Source: Gammaproteobacteria bacterium
GTDB lineage: Bacteria; Pseudomonadota; Gammaproteobacteria; JADZEE01
NCBI GenBank assembly: GCA_020850735.1
Contig: JADZEE010000106.1
Span: 1 to 64,000, forward strand
Reading direction: 5' to 3'
DNA length: 64,000 nt
In this document: positions 34,745 to 43,608 of the stretch, one piece after another
Position numbering within the stretch: the stretch's first letter is position 1
Layout of the letters: each line of letters begins with the position of its first letter
Notes under the pieces: model-generated
What the model was told of the DNA's origin: nothing
What the model saw: the letters and a program-made list of their open reading frames with translations, nothing else
Database searches by the model: none
Program-made: the position numbers and the translations under genes

Positions 34745-35650
34745 ATGCTCGAACGTCTGAAGCAGGGCATCAATCGCTCGCGGCGCGGCTTTGCGGAACG
34801 CATTCGCGGGCTGCTCGGTGGTGGATCGGCGGTCGACGCGGCGACGCTGGACTCGATCGAGGAGATCCTGTTGACCGCCGACGTGGGCGTCGAGGCGACC
34901 GACCGGATCATAACAGAGCTGAAACGGAACCGGGATGGAGGCGAACACGCGATGCGTGCGCTGCGAGACCACATGGTCGCCATCCTCGAGCCGGTGGCCC
35001 GGCCGCTCGAAATCGTGCGCCGGCACGATCGACCGTACGTAATCCTCATGGTGGGAGTGAACGGCGTCGGCAAGACCACGACCATCGCCAAGCTGGCGAA
35101 GCAGTTCAAGGAACACGGTCACCGGGTGCTGCTCGCCGCCGGTGACACCTTCCGCGCGGCGGCGGTCGAACAGCTGACGATCTGGGGCGAGCGCCACGGT
35201 GTGCCGGTCGTGAGCCAGAAGCACGGGGCGGATCCGGCCTCGGTATTGTTCGATGCCGTGACCGCAGCGCGCGCCCGGCGACTCGACGTGGTCATCGCCG
35301 ACACGGCGGGGAGGTTGCACACGCAGTCCAACCTGATGGACGAGTTGCGCAAGGTGAAACGGGTTATCGCCAAGATCGATCCGGACGCGCCGGACGAGGT
35401 GCTGCTCGTGATCGACGCGACCACCGGCCAGAACGCGCTCGCGCAGACGCGCGAGTTCCACGAGGCCATCGGCGTCACCGGGATAGCGCTCACCAAGCTC
35501 GACGGCAGTGCCAAGGGCGGCATAGTGCTCGCGCTTGCCGAGCGCTTCGGGATTCCGATCCGTTACGTCGGCGTCGGCGAGGGCGCGAGCGACCTCATGC
35601 GCTTCGACGCGGCCGAGTATGTCGACGCGCTGCTTGCCACGGATCCGTGA
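34745..35650 (+). CDS. ftsY: Signal recognition particle receptor FtsY
   Basis: 301 residues. GTPase NG domain: [18 protein letters not shown] (G1), [27 protein letters not shown] (G3), [10 protein letters not shown] (G4) and GVGEGASDL. The long acidic A domain of E. coli FtsY is missing; only a short amphipathic basic helix ([16 protein letters not shown]) precedes the N domain and should provide membrane contact. It docks SRP-ribosome complexes at the membrane. It leads the ftsY-ftsE-ftsX operon. The ATG at 34745 is preferred to a TTG at 34673. Confidence 0.96.
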   Translation: MLERLKQGINRSRRGFAERIRGLLGGGSAVDAATLDSIEEILLTADVGVEATDRIITELKRNRDGGEHAMRALRDHMVAILEPVARPLEIVRRHDRPYVILMVGVNGVGKTTTIAKLAKQFKEHGHRVLLAAGDTFRAAAVEQLTIWGERHGVPVVSQKHGADPASVLFDAVTAARARRLDVVIADTAGRLHTQSNLMDELRKVKRVIAKIDPDAPDEVLLVIDATTGQNALAQTREFHEAIGVTGIALTKLDGSAKGGIVLALAERFGIPIRYVGVGEGASDLMRFDAAEYVDALLATDP

Positions 35651-35663
35651 CGCCGGCGCTGGG

Positions 35664-36338
35664 ATGATCCGGTTCAGCAAAGTCGCGAAGGTGTACCCTG
35701 GCCGGCGCGAGGCGCTGCGCGAGCTGGATCTGGAGATCGAAAGCGGGGAGATGGTGTTCGTGACCGGGCATTCCGGAGCCGGCAAGAGCACGCTGCTCAA
35801 GCTCGTCGCCCTGATCGAACGCCACGATCGCGGCCAGATCGTGGTCGACGGCCAGAACCTCGAACGACTGGCGCGGCGCGAGGTGCCGTTTTTCCGCCGG
35901 CGCATCGGTTTCATCTTCCAGGACCACCGCCTGCTCGCGGACCGGACGGTATTCGACAACGTCGCGCTGCCGCTGGTGGTTGCCGGACATCGACATCAGG
36001 AGATCGGCCGGCGCGTACGCGCTGCACTCGACAAGGTGGGGCTGCTGGCACGCGAACGCGCGCAGCCGCGTGCGCTCTCCAGTGGCGAGCAGCAGCGAGT
36101 GGGCATTGCCCGCGCCGTCGTCGCACGGCCGGTGCTGCTGCTCGCGGACGAGCCGACCGGTAACCTCGACCCCGAGCTGTCATTGGAGATCATGCGCCTG
36201 TTCGAGCAGTTTCGCGCCGTCGGCGTGACGGTCGTCATCGCGACGCACGCACTGCATCTGGTCGCGGCGATCGGACACCGATCCATACGGCTGCGCGATG
36301 GCAGGCGCGCGGACGACGGCGCAGCCGCGTTGACATGA
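35664..36338 (+). CDS. ftsE: Cell division ATP-binding protein FtsE
   Basis: 224 residues. Walker A GHSGAGKSTLLKL, the FIFQDHRLLADRTVFDNVALPL Q-loop region, signature LSSGEQQRVGIARA and Walker B LLLADEPTGNLDP are typical of FtsE. With FtsX it signals to periplasmic amidase activators during septation. It starts 13 bases after ftsY and overlaps ftsX as ATGA. Confidence 0.96.
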   Translation: MIRFSKVAKVYPGRREALRELDLEIESGEMVFVTGHSGAGKSTLLKLVALIERHDRGQIVVDGQNLERLARREVPFFRRRIGFIFQDHRLLADRTVFDNVALPLVVAGHRHQEIGRRVRAALDKVGLLARERAQPRALSSGEQQRVGIARAVVARPVLLLADEPTGNLDPELSLEIMRLFEQFRAVGVTVVIATHALHLVAAIGHRSIRLRDGRRADDGAAALT

Positions 36339-37324
36339 GCTTGCGGCGCAAACGCAGCCGGATCCAGGGCGCGCCGGCGCGTTGGCGCGCCGACGCCTGG
36401 CTGACTGGTCACGCGCGTGCGTTTCTGTTCAGCCTCGGCCAGCTCGTGCGCGCGCCGGCGAATACGCTGATGACGGCGGCCGTCATCGGCATCGCGCTCG
36501 CGCTGCCGGCCGGATTGCTGGTGCTGCTGGAGGACCTGCGGGACCTCGGCCGGGGCCTCGACACGGAGGCGCAGGTGTCACTGTTCCTCCAGCCGACAGT
36601 GCCGGACGAGAGTGCCCGCAGGCTCGCGAGCGAGCTCGAGCGCCGGCGCGACGTGGCTCGGGTTGAAGTGATCGACCGGCTCGCGGCGCTGGCCGAATAC
36701 AGCCGTGCCAGTGGATTCGGGGAAGCGGTCGCGCTGCTCGACGAAAACCCCTTACCCGCGGTGCTGGTCGTGCACCCGCGCGCCGACGCGTCGACGGCCG
36801 CCGCCGTGGAGGCGTTCGCGGCAGCGATGGAGCGCCGGCCGGAGGTTGCGGTGACGCAGGTGGATCGGGCCTGGCTGCAGCGCCTGCATGCGATGACGGC
36901 GCTGGCTCGCCAGGCGGTGCTGGTCCTGGCGGTGCTGCTCGGTGTCGCCGTACTGCTGGTGGTGGGAAACACGATCCGGCTCGGCATCGCAAATCGCCGC
37001 GCGGAAATCGACATTGCACAACTCGTAGGCGCTACCGACGCCTTCGTACGCCGGCCGTTTCTCTATCATGGTGCGCTGCTGGGCGTGTTCGGGGCGCTGA
37101 TGGCCTGGGTCACCGTAGTCGCGAGCCTGCTCGCCCTGCAGGGCCCGGTCAGCCGGCTCGCGAGCCTCTACGGCAGCGGGTTCTCACTCGGCGGGCCCGG
37201 CCTGGCCGGTGCGCTGCTGCTGCTGCTCACGGGCGGCGGGCTCGGCCTGCTCGGCGCCTGGGTTGCGGTGGCGCACCAGCTCGCGTCGCTGCGCCGCCGT
37301 ACCGGCAGCTGGTTCGTAGAGTAA
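36335..37324 (+). CDS. ftsX: Cell division protein FtsX
   Basis: 329 residues with four membrane helices: one near residue 45, then a ~120-residue extracytoplasmic loop (AQVSLFLQPTVPDESARRL... carrying the FtsX extracellular fold), and three more in the C-terminal half with NTIRLGIANRRAEIDIAQLVGATDAFVRRPFLYHGALLG. It is the permease-like partner of FtsE at the divisome. It overlaps the ftsE stop by four bases. rpoH follows, as in E. coli. Confidence 0.94.
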   Translation: MSLRRKRSRIQGAPARWRADAWLTGHARAFLFSLGQLVRAPANTLMTAAVIGIALALPAGLLVLLEDLRDLGRGLDTEAQVSLFLQPTVPDESARRLASELERRRDVARVEVIDRLAALAEYSRASGFGEAVALLDENPLPAVLVVHPRADASTAAAVEAFAAAMERRPEVAVTQVDRAWLQRLHAMTALARQAVLVLAVLLGVAVLLVVGNTIRLGIANRRAEIDIAQLVGATDAFVRRPFLYHGALLGVFGALMAWVTVVASLLALQGPVSRLASLYGSGFSLGGPGLAGALLLLLTGGGLGLLGAWVAVAHQLASLRRRTGSWFVE

Positions 37325-37465
37325 GCGCTCACTGCGCAGTATCGAGCGTAGTGACAATGACCTTTGAAGCATGGCGATGGCGCACGGCGAGTGGCTGCGC
37401 GGTGGTCTCGGGGCCGACCGCGACGAGCCCCCGGCCCGAGCCGCCGGACGGAACCGGGGCGTGGC

Positions 37466-37492
37466 TTAGCACTCCAACCCACGGAGTGCTAA
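37466..37492 (+). promoter_or_regulatory. CIRCE operator (HrcA binding site) of rpoH
   Basis: A perfect match to the CIRCE consensus: TTAGCACTC, 9 bases, GAGTGCTAA. It lies 37 bases upstream of the rpoH ATG. A good -10 box TAAAAT (37490-37495) overlaps the right arm, with a weak -35 (TTAGCA, 37466-37471) in the left arm, so a bound repressor would cover the promoter. HrcA is the heat-shock repressor that uses this site. Confidence 0.92.
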
Positions 37493-37529
37493 AATCACCG
37501 TCAAGGCCAACGAACGGAGGAAACTGAAG

Positions 37530-38402
37530 ATGAGCTCGATCGCTGTACCCGTGACGCTGCCGGGAGGCTCGTTGGACAGCTATATCCAGCGCGTCATCAG
37601 CTTTCCGATGCTCAGCGCGACCGAGGAACGTGAACTGGCCGAGCGCTTCCGCCGCGACGAGGACCTGGACGCCGCCCGGCAGTTGGTACTGGCGCACCTG
37701 CGGTTCGTGGTGCGCGTGGCCGCCGGCTACGGCGGCTATGGTCTCGCGCAGAGCGACCTCATCCAGGAAGGCAACATCGGTCTGATGAAGGCGGTCAAGC
37801 GCTTTGATCCGGACATGGGCGTGCGGCTCGTGTCGTTCGCGGTGCACTGGATCCGTGCCGAGATCCACGAGTTCATCCTGCGCAACTGGCGTATCGTCAA
37901 GGTGGCCACGACCAAAGCGCAGCGCAAGCTGTTCTTCAACCTGCGCCGGGCGAAAAAACGGCTCGGCTGGATGAATTCCGGCGAGGTTCGGGCCGTGGCC
38001 CTGGATCTTGGTGTCAGCGTGCGTGACGTCGTCGAGATGGAGCAGCGGCTCAACGCCCATGACGCCACCTTCGACGGCGCCCCCGAGGACGACGAGGACT
38101 GTGTGTTCGCGCCGGCGAGCTATCTGGAGGACTATCGTTACGAGCCGCAGGCGCTGGTCGCCGAAGCCCAGGTGGAGGCCATGCAGCAGCAGCGTCTGCA
38201 GGCGGGTATCGCCACGCTGGACGAGCGCAGCCGCGACATCATCGAGGCCCGCTGGCTGACCGAGCCCAAAGCCACGTTGCAGGACCTGGCCGAACGCTAC
38301 GGGGTGTCTGCCGAACGCATCCGCCAGATCGAGCAGGGTGCTTTCAAGCGCCTGCGCAATTCGCTCGCCGACGAACCGGCACTGCTGCCCGCGCCCGCCT
38401 GA
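37530..38402 (+). CDS. rpoH: RNA polymerase heat-shock sigma factor RpoH (sigma32)
   Basis: 290 residues. Region 2 ([57 protein letters not shown]), the RpoH box QRKLFFNLR, and region 4 with the helix-turn-helix [27 protein letters not shown] identify sigma32 rather than RpoD or RpoS. It directs chaperone and protease genes. The ribosome binding site GGAGGAAAC is strong. The perfect CIRCE site just upstream implies HrcA control in addition to any post-transcriptional control. Confidence 0.97.
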   Translation: MSSIAVPVTLPGGSLDSYIQRVISFPMLSATEERELAERFRRDEDLDAARQLVLAHLRFVVRVAAGYGGYGLAQSDLIQEGNIGLMKAVKRFDPDMGVRLVSFAVHWIRAEIHEFILRNWRIVKVATTKAQRKLFFNLRRAKKRLGWMNSGEVRAVALDLGVSVRDVVEMEQRLNAHDATFDGAPEDDEDCVFAPASYLEDYRYEPQALVAEAQVEAMQQQRLQAGIATLDERSRDIIEARWLTEPKATLQDLAERYGVSAERIRQIEQGAFKRLRNSLADEPALLPAPA

Positions 38403-38484
38403 GATCCCCGCGCAGCGCCGGCGACACCCGCCGGCACACGAACGACTCCGCGCGGGCCGCAGGCTCAGGCCCGGCCGCGGCCGC

Positions 38485-39210
38485 TCACTTCGGCTGCGGC
38501 TGCGCGAGGCGCTCCCGAAACCTGAGGCGCGCATGCACGGCGGCTAGGTACAAGGCCAGGAACACGCCGAAGTACAGCTCCTGCGGCTCGCTCCAGCGCA
38601 GCTCGAGGGGCAGCGGGCCGAGGTGCAGGAGATCCTTGAGGTGATCCGGCATCCGGATCAGGATCGCCAGCGCGGCCGCGGGAAAGCACAGTGGCGCGGG
38701 CCAGAACCAGGACCGCCAGTCGTCGTCGGGCCAGCGCGCGCGGCGGCGCAGCAGCGGCAGCAGGACGCCCCCCACCAGTACCCATAGCTCGAGCAGCAGA
38801 CGTGGCTTCTGGTCCAGCCAGCTCGTCATGTTGTGCAGGTTGGTTTCGTTCTGGTCGTTCAGGGCCCGGACAGCCTCGGGTGTGGCCCAGCCGAACAACT
38901 GCTGCCCCCAGCTGAGCTCTTCACCCGCGAAGTAGACGCAGCCGAGCACGACGCACGCCATCCAGGCTGCGAGCCAGCGGGCCGGCAGCAGCCGCGCGCG
39001 GCGCAGCGTGTGGATACCGTGGATGATGCCGACGACGAGCACCGCCGGGGTCGCCAGCTCAATGATCCCGAGTTCGCCGTCGAACAGTTTTCGGTACAGC
39101 GGCGCGCTGGCGATTCGCACCCCGAGCAGCACGGCCATGAAACCGAGCGGCAGCCACAACCAGGCCCAGCGTGGCATCAGGCTCGGGACCGGTGGCGGGT
39201 GGGCAGACAC
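38485..39210 (-). CDS. Hypothetical integral membrane protein
   Basis: About 241 residues, seven or so hydrophobic segments, no family I recognise. Notable is a conserved-looking loop AGEELSWGQQLFGWATPEAVRALNDQNETNLHNM, charged and aromatic, between helices; EELSWGQ-type loops are seen in several unnamed bacterial membrane proteins. Start uncertain: a GTG at 39210, four bases after the cyoE stop, or an ATG at 39177. It reads with cyoE and the oxidase genes and may be the last gene of that unit. Confidence 0.65.
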   Translation of the reverse strand: MSAHPPPVPSLMPRWAWLWLPLGFMAVLLGVRIASAPLYRKLFDGELGIIELATPAVLVVGIIHGIHTLRRARLLPARWLAAWMACVVLGCVYFAGEELSWGQQLFGWATPEAVRALNDQNETNLHNMTSWLDQKPRLLLELWVLVGGVLLPLLRRRARWPDDDWRSWFWPAPLCFPAAALAILIRMPDHLKDLLHLGPLPLELRWSEPQELYFGVFLALYLAAVHARLRFRERLAQPQPK

Positions 39211-39214
39211 GTAC

Positions 39215-40141
39215 TCAGAGCTGCGCGAGCAGCGCGCGCACGGGCAGATAGTAGTGATCGAGGAACAGGGCGAGAAACACACCCATCAGGTAAACGATGG
39301 AGTAGGCGAAGGTGCGCAGTGCGAGGCGGTCGTCGGCATCGATCTGCATGCGCACGGCGTAGTACAGGAACACCATGTCGAGGGGCACGACGCAGGCCAG
39401 GTAGATGGGGCCGCTCATGTAGGTTGCATACGGGAGCAGCGTGCAGGCGATCAGCACCAGTGTATAGAGCAGGATCTGCAGGCGCGTGTAATCGACCCCG
39501 TGCGTCACCGGCAGCATCGGCACGTCGGCGCGCGCATACTCGTCGCGACGGTAGATCGCGAGCGACCAGAAGTGTGGCGGCGTCCAGGCGAAAATGATGA
39601 GGAAAAGCAGCAGGCTGTGCGGGTCGACACTGCCGGTGACGGCGGTCCAGCCCAGTACCGGTGGCGCGGCACCCGCGGCACCGCCAATGACGATGTTCTG
39701 CGGTGTCGCCCGCTTGAGGTACAGGGTGTAGATCACCGCATAGCCGATCAGTGACGCGAAAGTCAGCGCCGCCGTGAGCACGTTGACGAACACGACCAGG
39801 ATGACCATGGCAAGGACGCCGATCGTGACGGCGAACAACAGCGCCTGCGCGCGGTTCAACTCGCCCTGGGGCAGCGGCCGATGGCGCGTGCGATCCATCA
39901 GCGCGTCGATACGGTGATCGGCCACGTGGTTGATGGCGGCGGCGGCGGCGGCCGCCAGCCCGATGCCGAGCGTCGCCGCGACCAGCACGGTCGGCGTCAC
40001 GAGCCCGGGGGTGGCCATCAGCATACCCACGATCGCGGTAAAAACGATGAGCGCGACGACGCGCGGCTTGCACAATTCCAGGTAGTCGCGCCAGGAAGCG
40101 CTCGCTGCAGTCAGCGTCGTGGTGGGTAGACGGGTATTCAT
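39215..40141 (-). CDS. cyoE: Protoheme IX farnesyltransferase (heme O synthase)
   Basis: 308 residues, UbiA superfamily, about nine membrane helices. The Mg-polyprenyl motif [21 protein letters not shown] and the second motif region [18 protein letters not shown] are present. It adds farnesyl to heme B to give heme O, the precursor of heme A for the aa3 oxidase encoded upstream. Heme A synthase (ctaA/COX15), usually next to it, is absent. A 118-base gap without a gene separates it from the upstream SCO-like gene. Confidence 0.94.
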   Translation of the reverse strand: MNTRLPTTTLTAASASWRDYLELCKPRVVALIVFTAIVGMLMATPGLVTPTVLVAATLGIGLAAAAAAAINHVADHRIDALMDRTRHRPLPQGELNRAQALLFAVTIGVLAMVILVVFVNVLTAALTFASLIGYAVIYTLYLKRATPQNIVIGGAAGAAPPVLGWTAVTGSVDPHSLLLFLIIFAWTPPHFWSLAIYRRDEYARADVPMLPVTHGVDYTRLQILLYTLVLIACTLLPYATYMSGPIYLACVVPLDMVFLYYAVRMQIDADDRLALRTFAYSIVYLMGVFLALFLDHYYLPVRALLAQL

Positions 40142-40259
40142 GCGGTATCCCGGGCCGGCGGGCGGCCCGCGCCGAATGCAGCCCAGCCACCGGGCGACAA
40201 TGATAGCGGAGGGGTAGCGCCGGGCCTAGTGCGGCCGGAATTGAAACGCGTGCCCACCA

Positions 40260-40886
40260 TCAGCCGCGACCTCCGCTCGCGACGCCGAGCAGGCGCTTGA
40301 GATCGTCGACGAATCCGGTAAAGGGAAACTCCGGCGGATAGCGGACGACGGCCCGGCCACCCGGATCGATCACCATGACCGTTGCAGCGGGCGCGCCGGC
40401 CGTGTCGGTGCGCAGCAGGGGCGCGATCGCCGACCAGGCGGCAGGTGGCAGACGGGTGGCCGCCGCGGGCGGCTGGGGCTCCAGCAGCGCGCGCGCAGCG
40501 GGTGGCGCATCCGGCGCCTGCAGCAGCACGCGCTGGAGACGCAGCGTATGTTTGCCGGTCGCGAGCTGCGCGCGGCGCAGCGCCTCCAGAGCGGCAACGC
40601 ACGGCGCGGCGCACGCGCCGTTCACGACCAGTGCCAGCAACCACGGGTTGCCGTCACCCGGCACGCGCAGCTCCCGTCCCCCGGGCAGGTTGGCCGCAAT
40701 CGCGGGCAACGGCCGGGGCGGTGTGTACAGCTCGCCGTGAACGACGAGCTGCGCGGGGCGCCACGCGGGTATCCCAACGACCAGCAGCCACGCGATCAGC
40801 GCCGGCAGCACGCAGATCACGACGATGGCAATCAGCGCCGGGCGCGCCGATGAATGCCGTAGCGGCGCGGACTCGCGGTCATTCAC
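40260..40886 (-). CDS. Membrane-anchored SCO/thioredoxin-like protein of the cox locus
   Basis: 208 residues. An N-terminal membrane helix (LIAIVVICVLPALIAWLLVV) carries a periplasmic domain with NGACAAPCVAALEALRRAQLATGKHTLRLQRVLL. CxxxC plus this following segment is the copper motif of SCO proteins, although the rest is divergent. In many cox operons a gene of this type sits between SURF1 and ctaA. It probably helps load copper on the oxidase. The GTG start overlaps the SURF1 stop region. Confidence 0.78.
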   Translation of the reverse strand: MNDRESAPLRHSSARPALIAIVVICVLPALIAWLLVVGIPAWRPAQLVVHGELYTPPRPLPAIAANLPGGRELRVPGDGNPWLLALVVNGACAAPCVAALEALRRAQLATGKHTLRLQRVLLQAPDAPPAARALLEPQPPAAATRLPPAAWSAIAPLLRTDTAGAPAATVMVIDPGGRAVVRYPPEFPFTGFVDDLKRLLGVASGGRG

Positions 40887-41613
40887 GATCGGTGCTGCCT
40901 GCGCTGCTGAAGCCGTAGAACCCGTAGATGAACACCAGCGCCAAGGCGAAACCGAACCATTGCACGGCGTAAGCGACGTGACGTTCGGGCTGCGGTGAAG
41001 GTGGCGGCGGCAACGGCGCGAGCGCGGCGGGGGATCCCGTATCGAGCGCGAGGACGAAGGGCGCGATTGCGTGCTCGAGCACCCGGGCAGCGGCGGCCGG
41101 ATCGACGGCGAGCGCCCGCCAGGTACCGACGTCCAGGGCTTCCATGCGTTCGTCGCCGAGTACCACGCCCGGGCGATAGGGGACACGAACGACCCCGACC
41201 AGCCGCGCCGACGCCGGCGCGTCCGCAACCAGCGGAAGCCGATCCCGTGCGCCGCCCGCGGCGGACCAGCCGCGCTCCACGAGCAGCCAGGTCGCGGCGC
41301 CGGCGGGCGCGAACACGTCGAGGACTGCGTAACCCGGCACACCCGCACGCGCAATGTTGTCGACGAGAAAACGCGCCCGCGCAACGAAGTCGCCCCGGAT
41401 CGCCAGGTGCTGGCCGGGGGCGAGCGGCGGCAGCGGGCCCGTGGGGACCTCGATTGCGGTCAGCTCGGTGCCGCGTGCTTCGGTGGCGGCAAACGCACGC
41501 TTGTCGTCCGCGCGATGCAGTTGCCACATCCCGAGGATTGAGAACAGCGGCACGAGCAGCAAAGTCAGCACGGTCGGCCAGCGCCCCGGCCGGAATCCGC
41601 GCACGGCACTCAC
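40879..41613 (-). CDS. SURF1 family cytochrome oxidase assembly protein
   Basis: 244 residues with two membrane helices at the ends (WPTVLTLLLVPLFSILGMWQLHRADDKRA and YAVQWFGFALALVFIYGFYGF) and a periplasmic domain between, the SURF1 layout. The markers LGMWQL, LVERGW and PERHVAYAVQWFGFA are conserved. It aids insertion of heme A into subunit I. The start is a GTG; no ATG is available. Divergent from the DUF2909 gene. Confidence 0.92.
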   Translation of the reverse strand: MSAVRGFRPGRWPTVLTLLLVPLFSILGMWQLHRADDKRAFAATEARGTELTAIEVPTGPLPPLAPGQHLAIRGDFVARARFLVDNIARAGVPGYAVLDVFAPAGAATWLLVERGWSAAGGARDRLPLVADAPASARLVGVVRVPYRPGVVLGDERMEALDVGTWRALAVDPAAAARVLEHAIAPFVLALDTGSPAALAPLPPPPSPQPERHVAYAVQWFGFALALVFIYGFYGFSSAGSTDRE

Positions 41614-41685
41614 GGCTGGCGGACAGGTGCAGCGCCGGCGGCGCAGCGGTTACACTGGCGAGGCAATCGGGCGGGGATCCGCATC

Positions 41686-41901
41686 ATGTCGCTGTTCAAG
41701 ATCGTCGTCATAGCGTTTCTCGTGGCCATCGCCGGCAGTCTCGGCACCGCGCTGTTCACGCTCGTGCGGGACAAGGGTCAGAGCAGACGGACCTTGAATT
41801 CGCTGACGCTGCGCGTGGTGTTATCCATCGGGCTGTTCGCGTTGCTGATGTTCGGCTTTCTCACCGGACTGATTCAACCGCACGGGGTCTACCCCCGATA
41901 A
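41686..41901 (+). CDS. DUF2909 twin-transmembrane protein
   Basis: 71 residues, two membrane helices (FKIVVIAFLVAIAGSLGTALFTLV and VVLSIGLFALLMFGFLTGLI) joined by a basic loop (RDKGQSRRTLNSL), ending in a short HGVYPR tail. This is the DUF2909 pattern, a small protein of unknown role regularly found inside cytochrome oxidase loci. It lies on the opposite strand to its neighbours, between SURF1 and coxC, and ends in a shared terminator. Confidence 0.9.
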   Translation: MSLFKIVVIAFLVAIAGSLGTALFTLVRDKGQSRRTLNSLTLRVVLSIGLFALLMFGFLTGLIQPHGVYPR

Positions 41902-41904
41902 AAC

Positions 41905-41938
41905 GAAAAAGGCGCTGCCCAGCGGCAACGCCTCTTTT
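41905..41938. terminator. Bidirectional terminator between DUF2909 gene and coxC
   Basis: AAAAAGGCGcTGCC / GGCAaCGCCTCTTTT stem with one mismatch and a CAGC loop, with an A run before and a T run after. It lies between two convergent stop codons, so it can serve both strands. Confidence 0.85.
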
Positions 41939-41957
41939 CCGGTCGCGGGCGGACCGT

Positions 41958-42833
41958 CTACAACCAGTAGACGAACACGAACAGCCCGAGCCAGACCACG
42001 TCGACGAAGTGCCAGTACCACGCGACTCCTTCGAACGCGAAGTGGTGATCGGGCGTAAAGTGACCCTTGATGCAACGCATCAGGATCACGAACAGCATCG
42101 TGGCGCCGATGGTGACGTGCGCGCCGTGAAAACCGGTGAGCATGAAAAACGTCGCGCCGTAGATACCGGAGCTGAGCTTGAGGTTCAGCTCACTGTACGC
42201 ATGGTGGTATTCGTGCGCCTGCAGGCCGATGAACAGCACGCCGAGAGCGACGGTCAGCGCCAGGAAGGCGATGAGCAGGCCGCGTTTGCCCGCCTTGAGC
42301 GCGTGGTGGGCGATGGTGACCGTGACGCCGCTCGACAGCAGGATCAGCGTGTTCACGGCGGGAATGCCCCAGGCGGGGATTACCTCGCGGGCCAGCGTGA
42401 AATTCGTGCCGTCCGGCAGCTTGAGCAGCGGCCACACGGCTTCGAAGTCCGGCCACAGCAGTTCCCCGGTCAGCAGCTTGGTGCCCTGACCGTCCAGCCA
42501 CGGGACCGAATACTGGCGCGCGTAGAAAAGCGCGCCGAAAAAGGCGGCGAAGAACATCACCTCGGAAAAGATGAACCACGCCATGGCCCACCGGTAGCTG
42601 CGATCGACCTGGTTGTTGAACAGCCCGCGCTCGCTCTCGCCGATGACCTGGCCGAACCAGCCCACCATCATGAGCACCACGACGGCGAAGCCGAAGCCCA
42701 TGACGAACGTGCCGATGCCGACGCCGTTGATCGTGAGCGCGAGTCCGCTCAGCGTCATGAACAAGCCCACCGTGCCCGTGAGCGGCCAGTGGCTCGGCTC
42801 CGGCAGGTAGTAACCCGTGTGTGTATCTGCCAT
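41958..42833 (-). CDS. coxC: Cytochrome c oxidase subunit III
   Basis: 291 residues, seven membrane helices. YYLPEPSHWPLTGTVG opens it; SEVMFFAAFFGALFY, LILLSSGVTVTIAHHALK and GFHGAHVTIGATML with the final HFAFEGVAWYWHFVDVVWLGLFVFVYWL are subunit III landmarks. It supports proton entry and stability of the aa3 oxidase. It lies 73 bases after ctaG on the same strand. Confidence 0.96.
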   Translation of the reverse strand: MADTHTGYYLPEPSHWPLTGTVGLFMTLSGLALTINGVGIGTFVMGFGFAVVVLMMVGWFGQVIGESERGLFNNQVDRSYRWAMAWFIFSEVMFFAAFFGALFYARQYSVPWLDGQGTKLLTGELLWPDFEAVWPLLKLPDGTNFTLAREVIPAWGIPAVNTLILLSSGVTVTIAHHALKAGKRGLLIAFLALTVALGVLFIGLQAHEYHHAYSELNLKLSSGIYGATFFMLTGFHGAHVTIGATMLFVILMRCIKGHFTPDHHFAFEGVAWYWHFVDVVWLGLFVFVYWL

Positions 42834-42906
42834 GGTTTCCCCTTAGTCCTCGTGATTGCCGATCGTTGTTTTCATGCCAGGGCCCGCGAGCGGTGTGCCG
42901 GCGCTT

Positions 42907-43467
42907 TTACCCGGGCTTGGCCTTCCACCCCGCGTCGGCACCGAAAAAAGTGTATGAAAGCGTCAGTGTCCGGATGTGATCGGGCAGACGCGCGTCGATT
43001 ACGAAACGCACCGGCATGGTCCGACCCTCGCCACCGGCGAGCGTTTGCGACGTGAAACAGAAGCACTCCGTCTTGAAGAAATATTTGGACGCTTCCGCGG
43101 GCGCCACGCTCGGTACGGCCTGCCCCAGGCGCTCGTGCGCGGACAGGTTCTCGGCGTAGAAATCCACCTCCGTGAGCTGGCCCGGATGCACGCGTATCCG
43201 TTTCACGACCGGTTCGAGCCGCCAGGGCAGACCGGAATTCACGCTGCCGGTGAATTCAACCGTGACCAGCCGGTGTTCGTCGACTTCACGGCTGAGCGCT
43301 TCGGCCGTCTCGAGCCTGCCCGTCTTGCCGTTCAATCCGGTGATGTCACAGAACACCCGGTAGATGGGCACCAGCGCGTAGCCGAAACCGAACATCGCGA
43401 CGACGACCAGCGCCAGGCGGCCGATCAGACGCCGGTTCGCGGCCGGGGAGGGCTTCGACGTGTTCAT
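42907..43467 (-). CDS. ctaG: Cytochrome c oxidase assembly protein CtaG (Cox11)
   Basis: 186 residues. One N-terminal membrane helix (LIGRLALVVVAMFGFGYALVPIYRVFCDITG) and a periplasmic domain with the copper-binding CFCF motif (TECFCFTSQTL) and PVRFVIDARLP. Cox11 delivers copper to the CuB centre of subunit I. Its ATG overlaps the stop of the small assembly protein (ATGA). Confidence 0.96.
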   Translation of the reverse strand: MNTSKPSPAANRRLIGRLALVVVAMFGFGYALVPIYRVFCDITGLNGKTGRLETAEALSREVDEHRLVTVEFTGSVNSGLPWRLEPVVKRIRVHPGQLTEVDFYAENLSAHERLGQAVPSVAPAEASKYFFKTECFCFTSQTLAGGEGRTMPVRFVIDARLPDHIRTLTLSYTFFGADAGWKAKPG

Positions 43468-43598
43468 GCCATCTTCAGGATGAACGCGACGTAGAGCAGG
43501 GCTGCGATGGCACCGAGCATGACAGCCAGGCGCACGTTGCGCGCCGAACGGCTGCGCACGAGCTCCTCATCGGGTGTCGGGGCCGGCGACGCGCCCAT
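43464..43598 (-). CDS. Cytochrome oxidase small assembly protein
   Basis: 44 residues read directly from the sequence: a Pro/Glu/Arg N terminus (ending RSRSARNVRLAV) followed by one membrane helix (MLGAIAALLYVAFILKM). Length, the N-V-R-L-A start of the helix and the FILKM end match the small single-pass proteins placed between coxA and ctaG in many proteobacteria. It starts 10 bases after the coxA stop and overlaps ctaG by four bases, tight coupling that argues it is real. Confidence 0.85.
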   Translation of the reverse strand: MGASPAPTPDEELVRSRSARNVRLAVMLGAIAALLYVAFILKMA

Positions 43599-43608
43599 CG
43601 CGTGTGCC

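Noticed and set aside
32002-35145. Open frame of 1047 codons on the plus strand across the M16 genes
   Set aside because: Antisense shadow of two proteases with clear motifs; no recognisable domain of its own.
38403-38460. GC-rich hairpin after rpoH as a terminator
   Set aside because: GCCGGCG/CGCCGGC can pair but no T run follows, so factor-independent termination is not supported.
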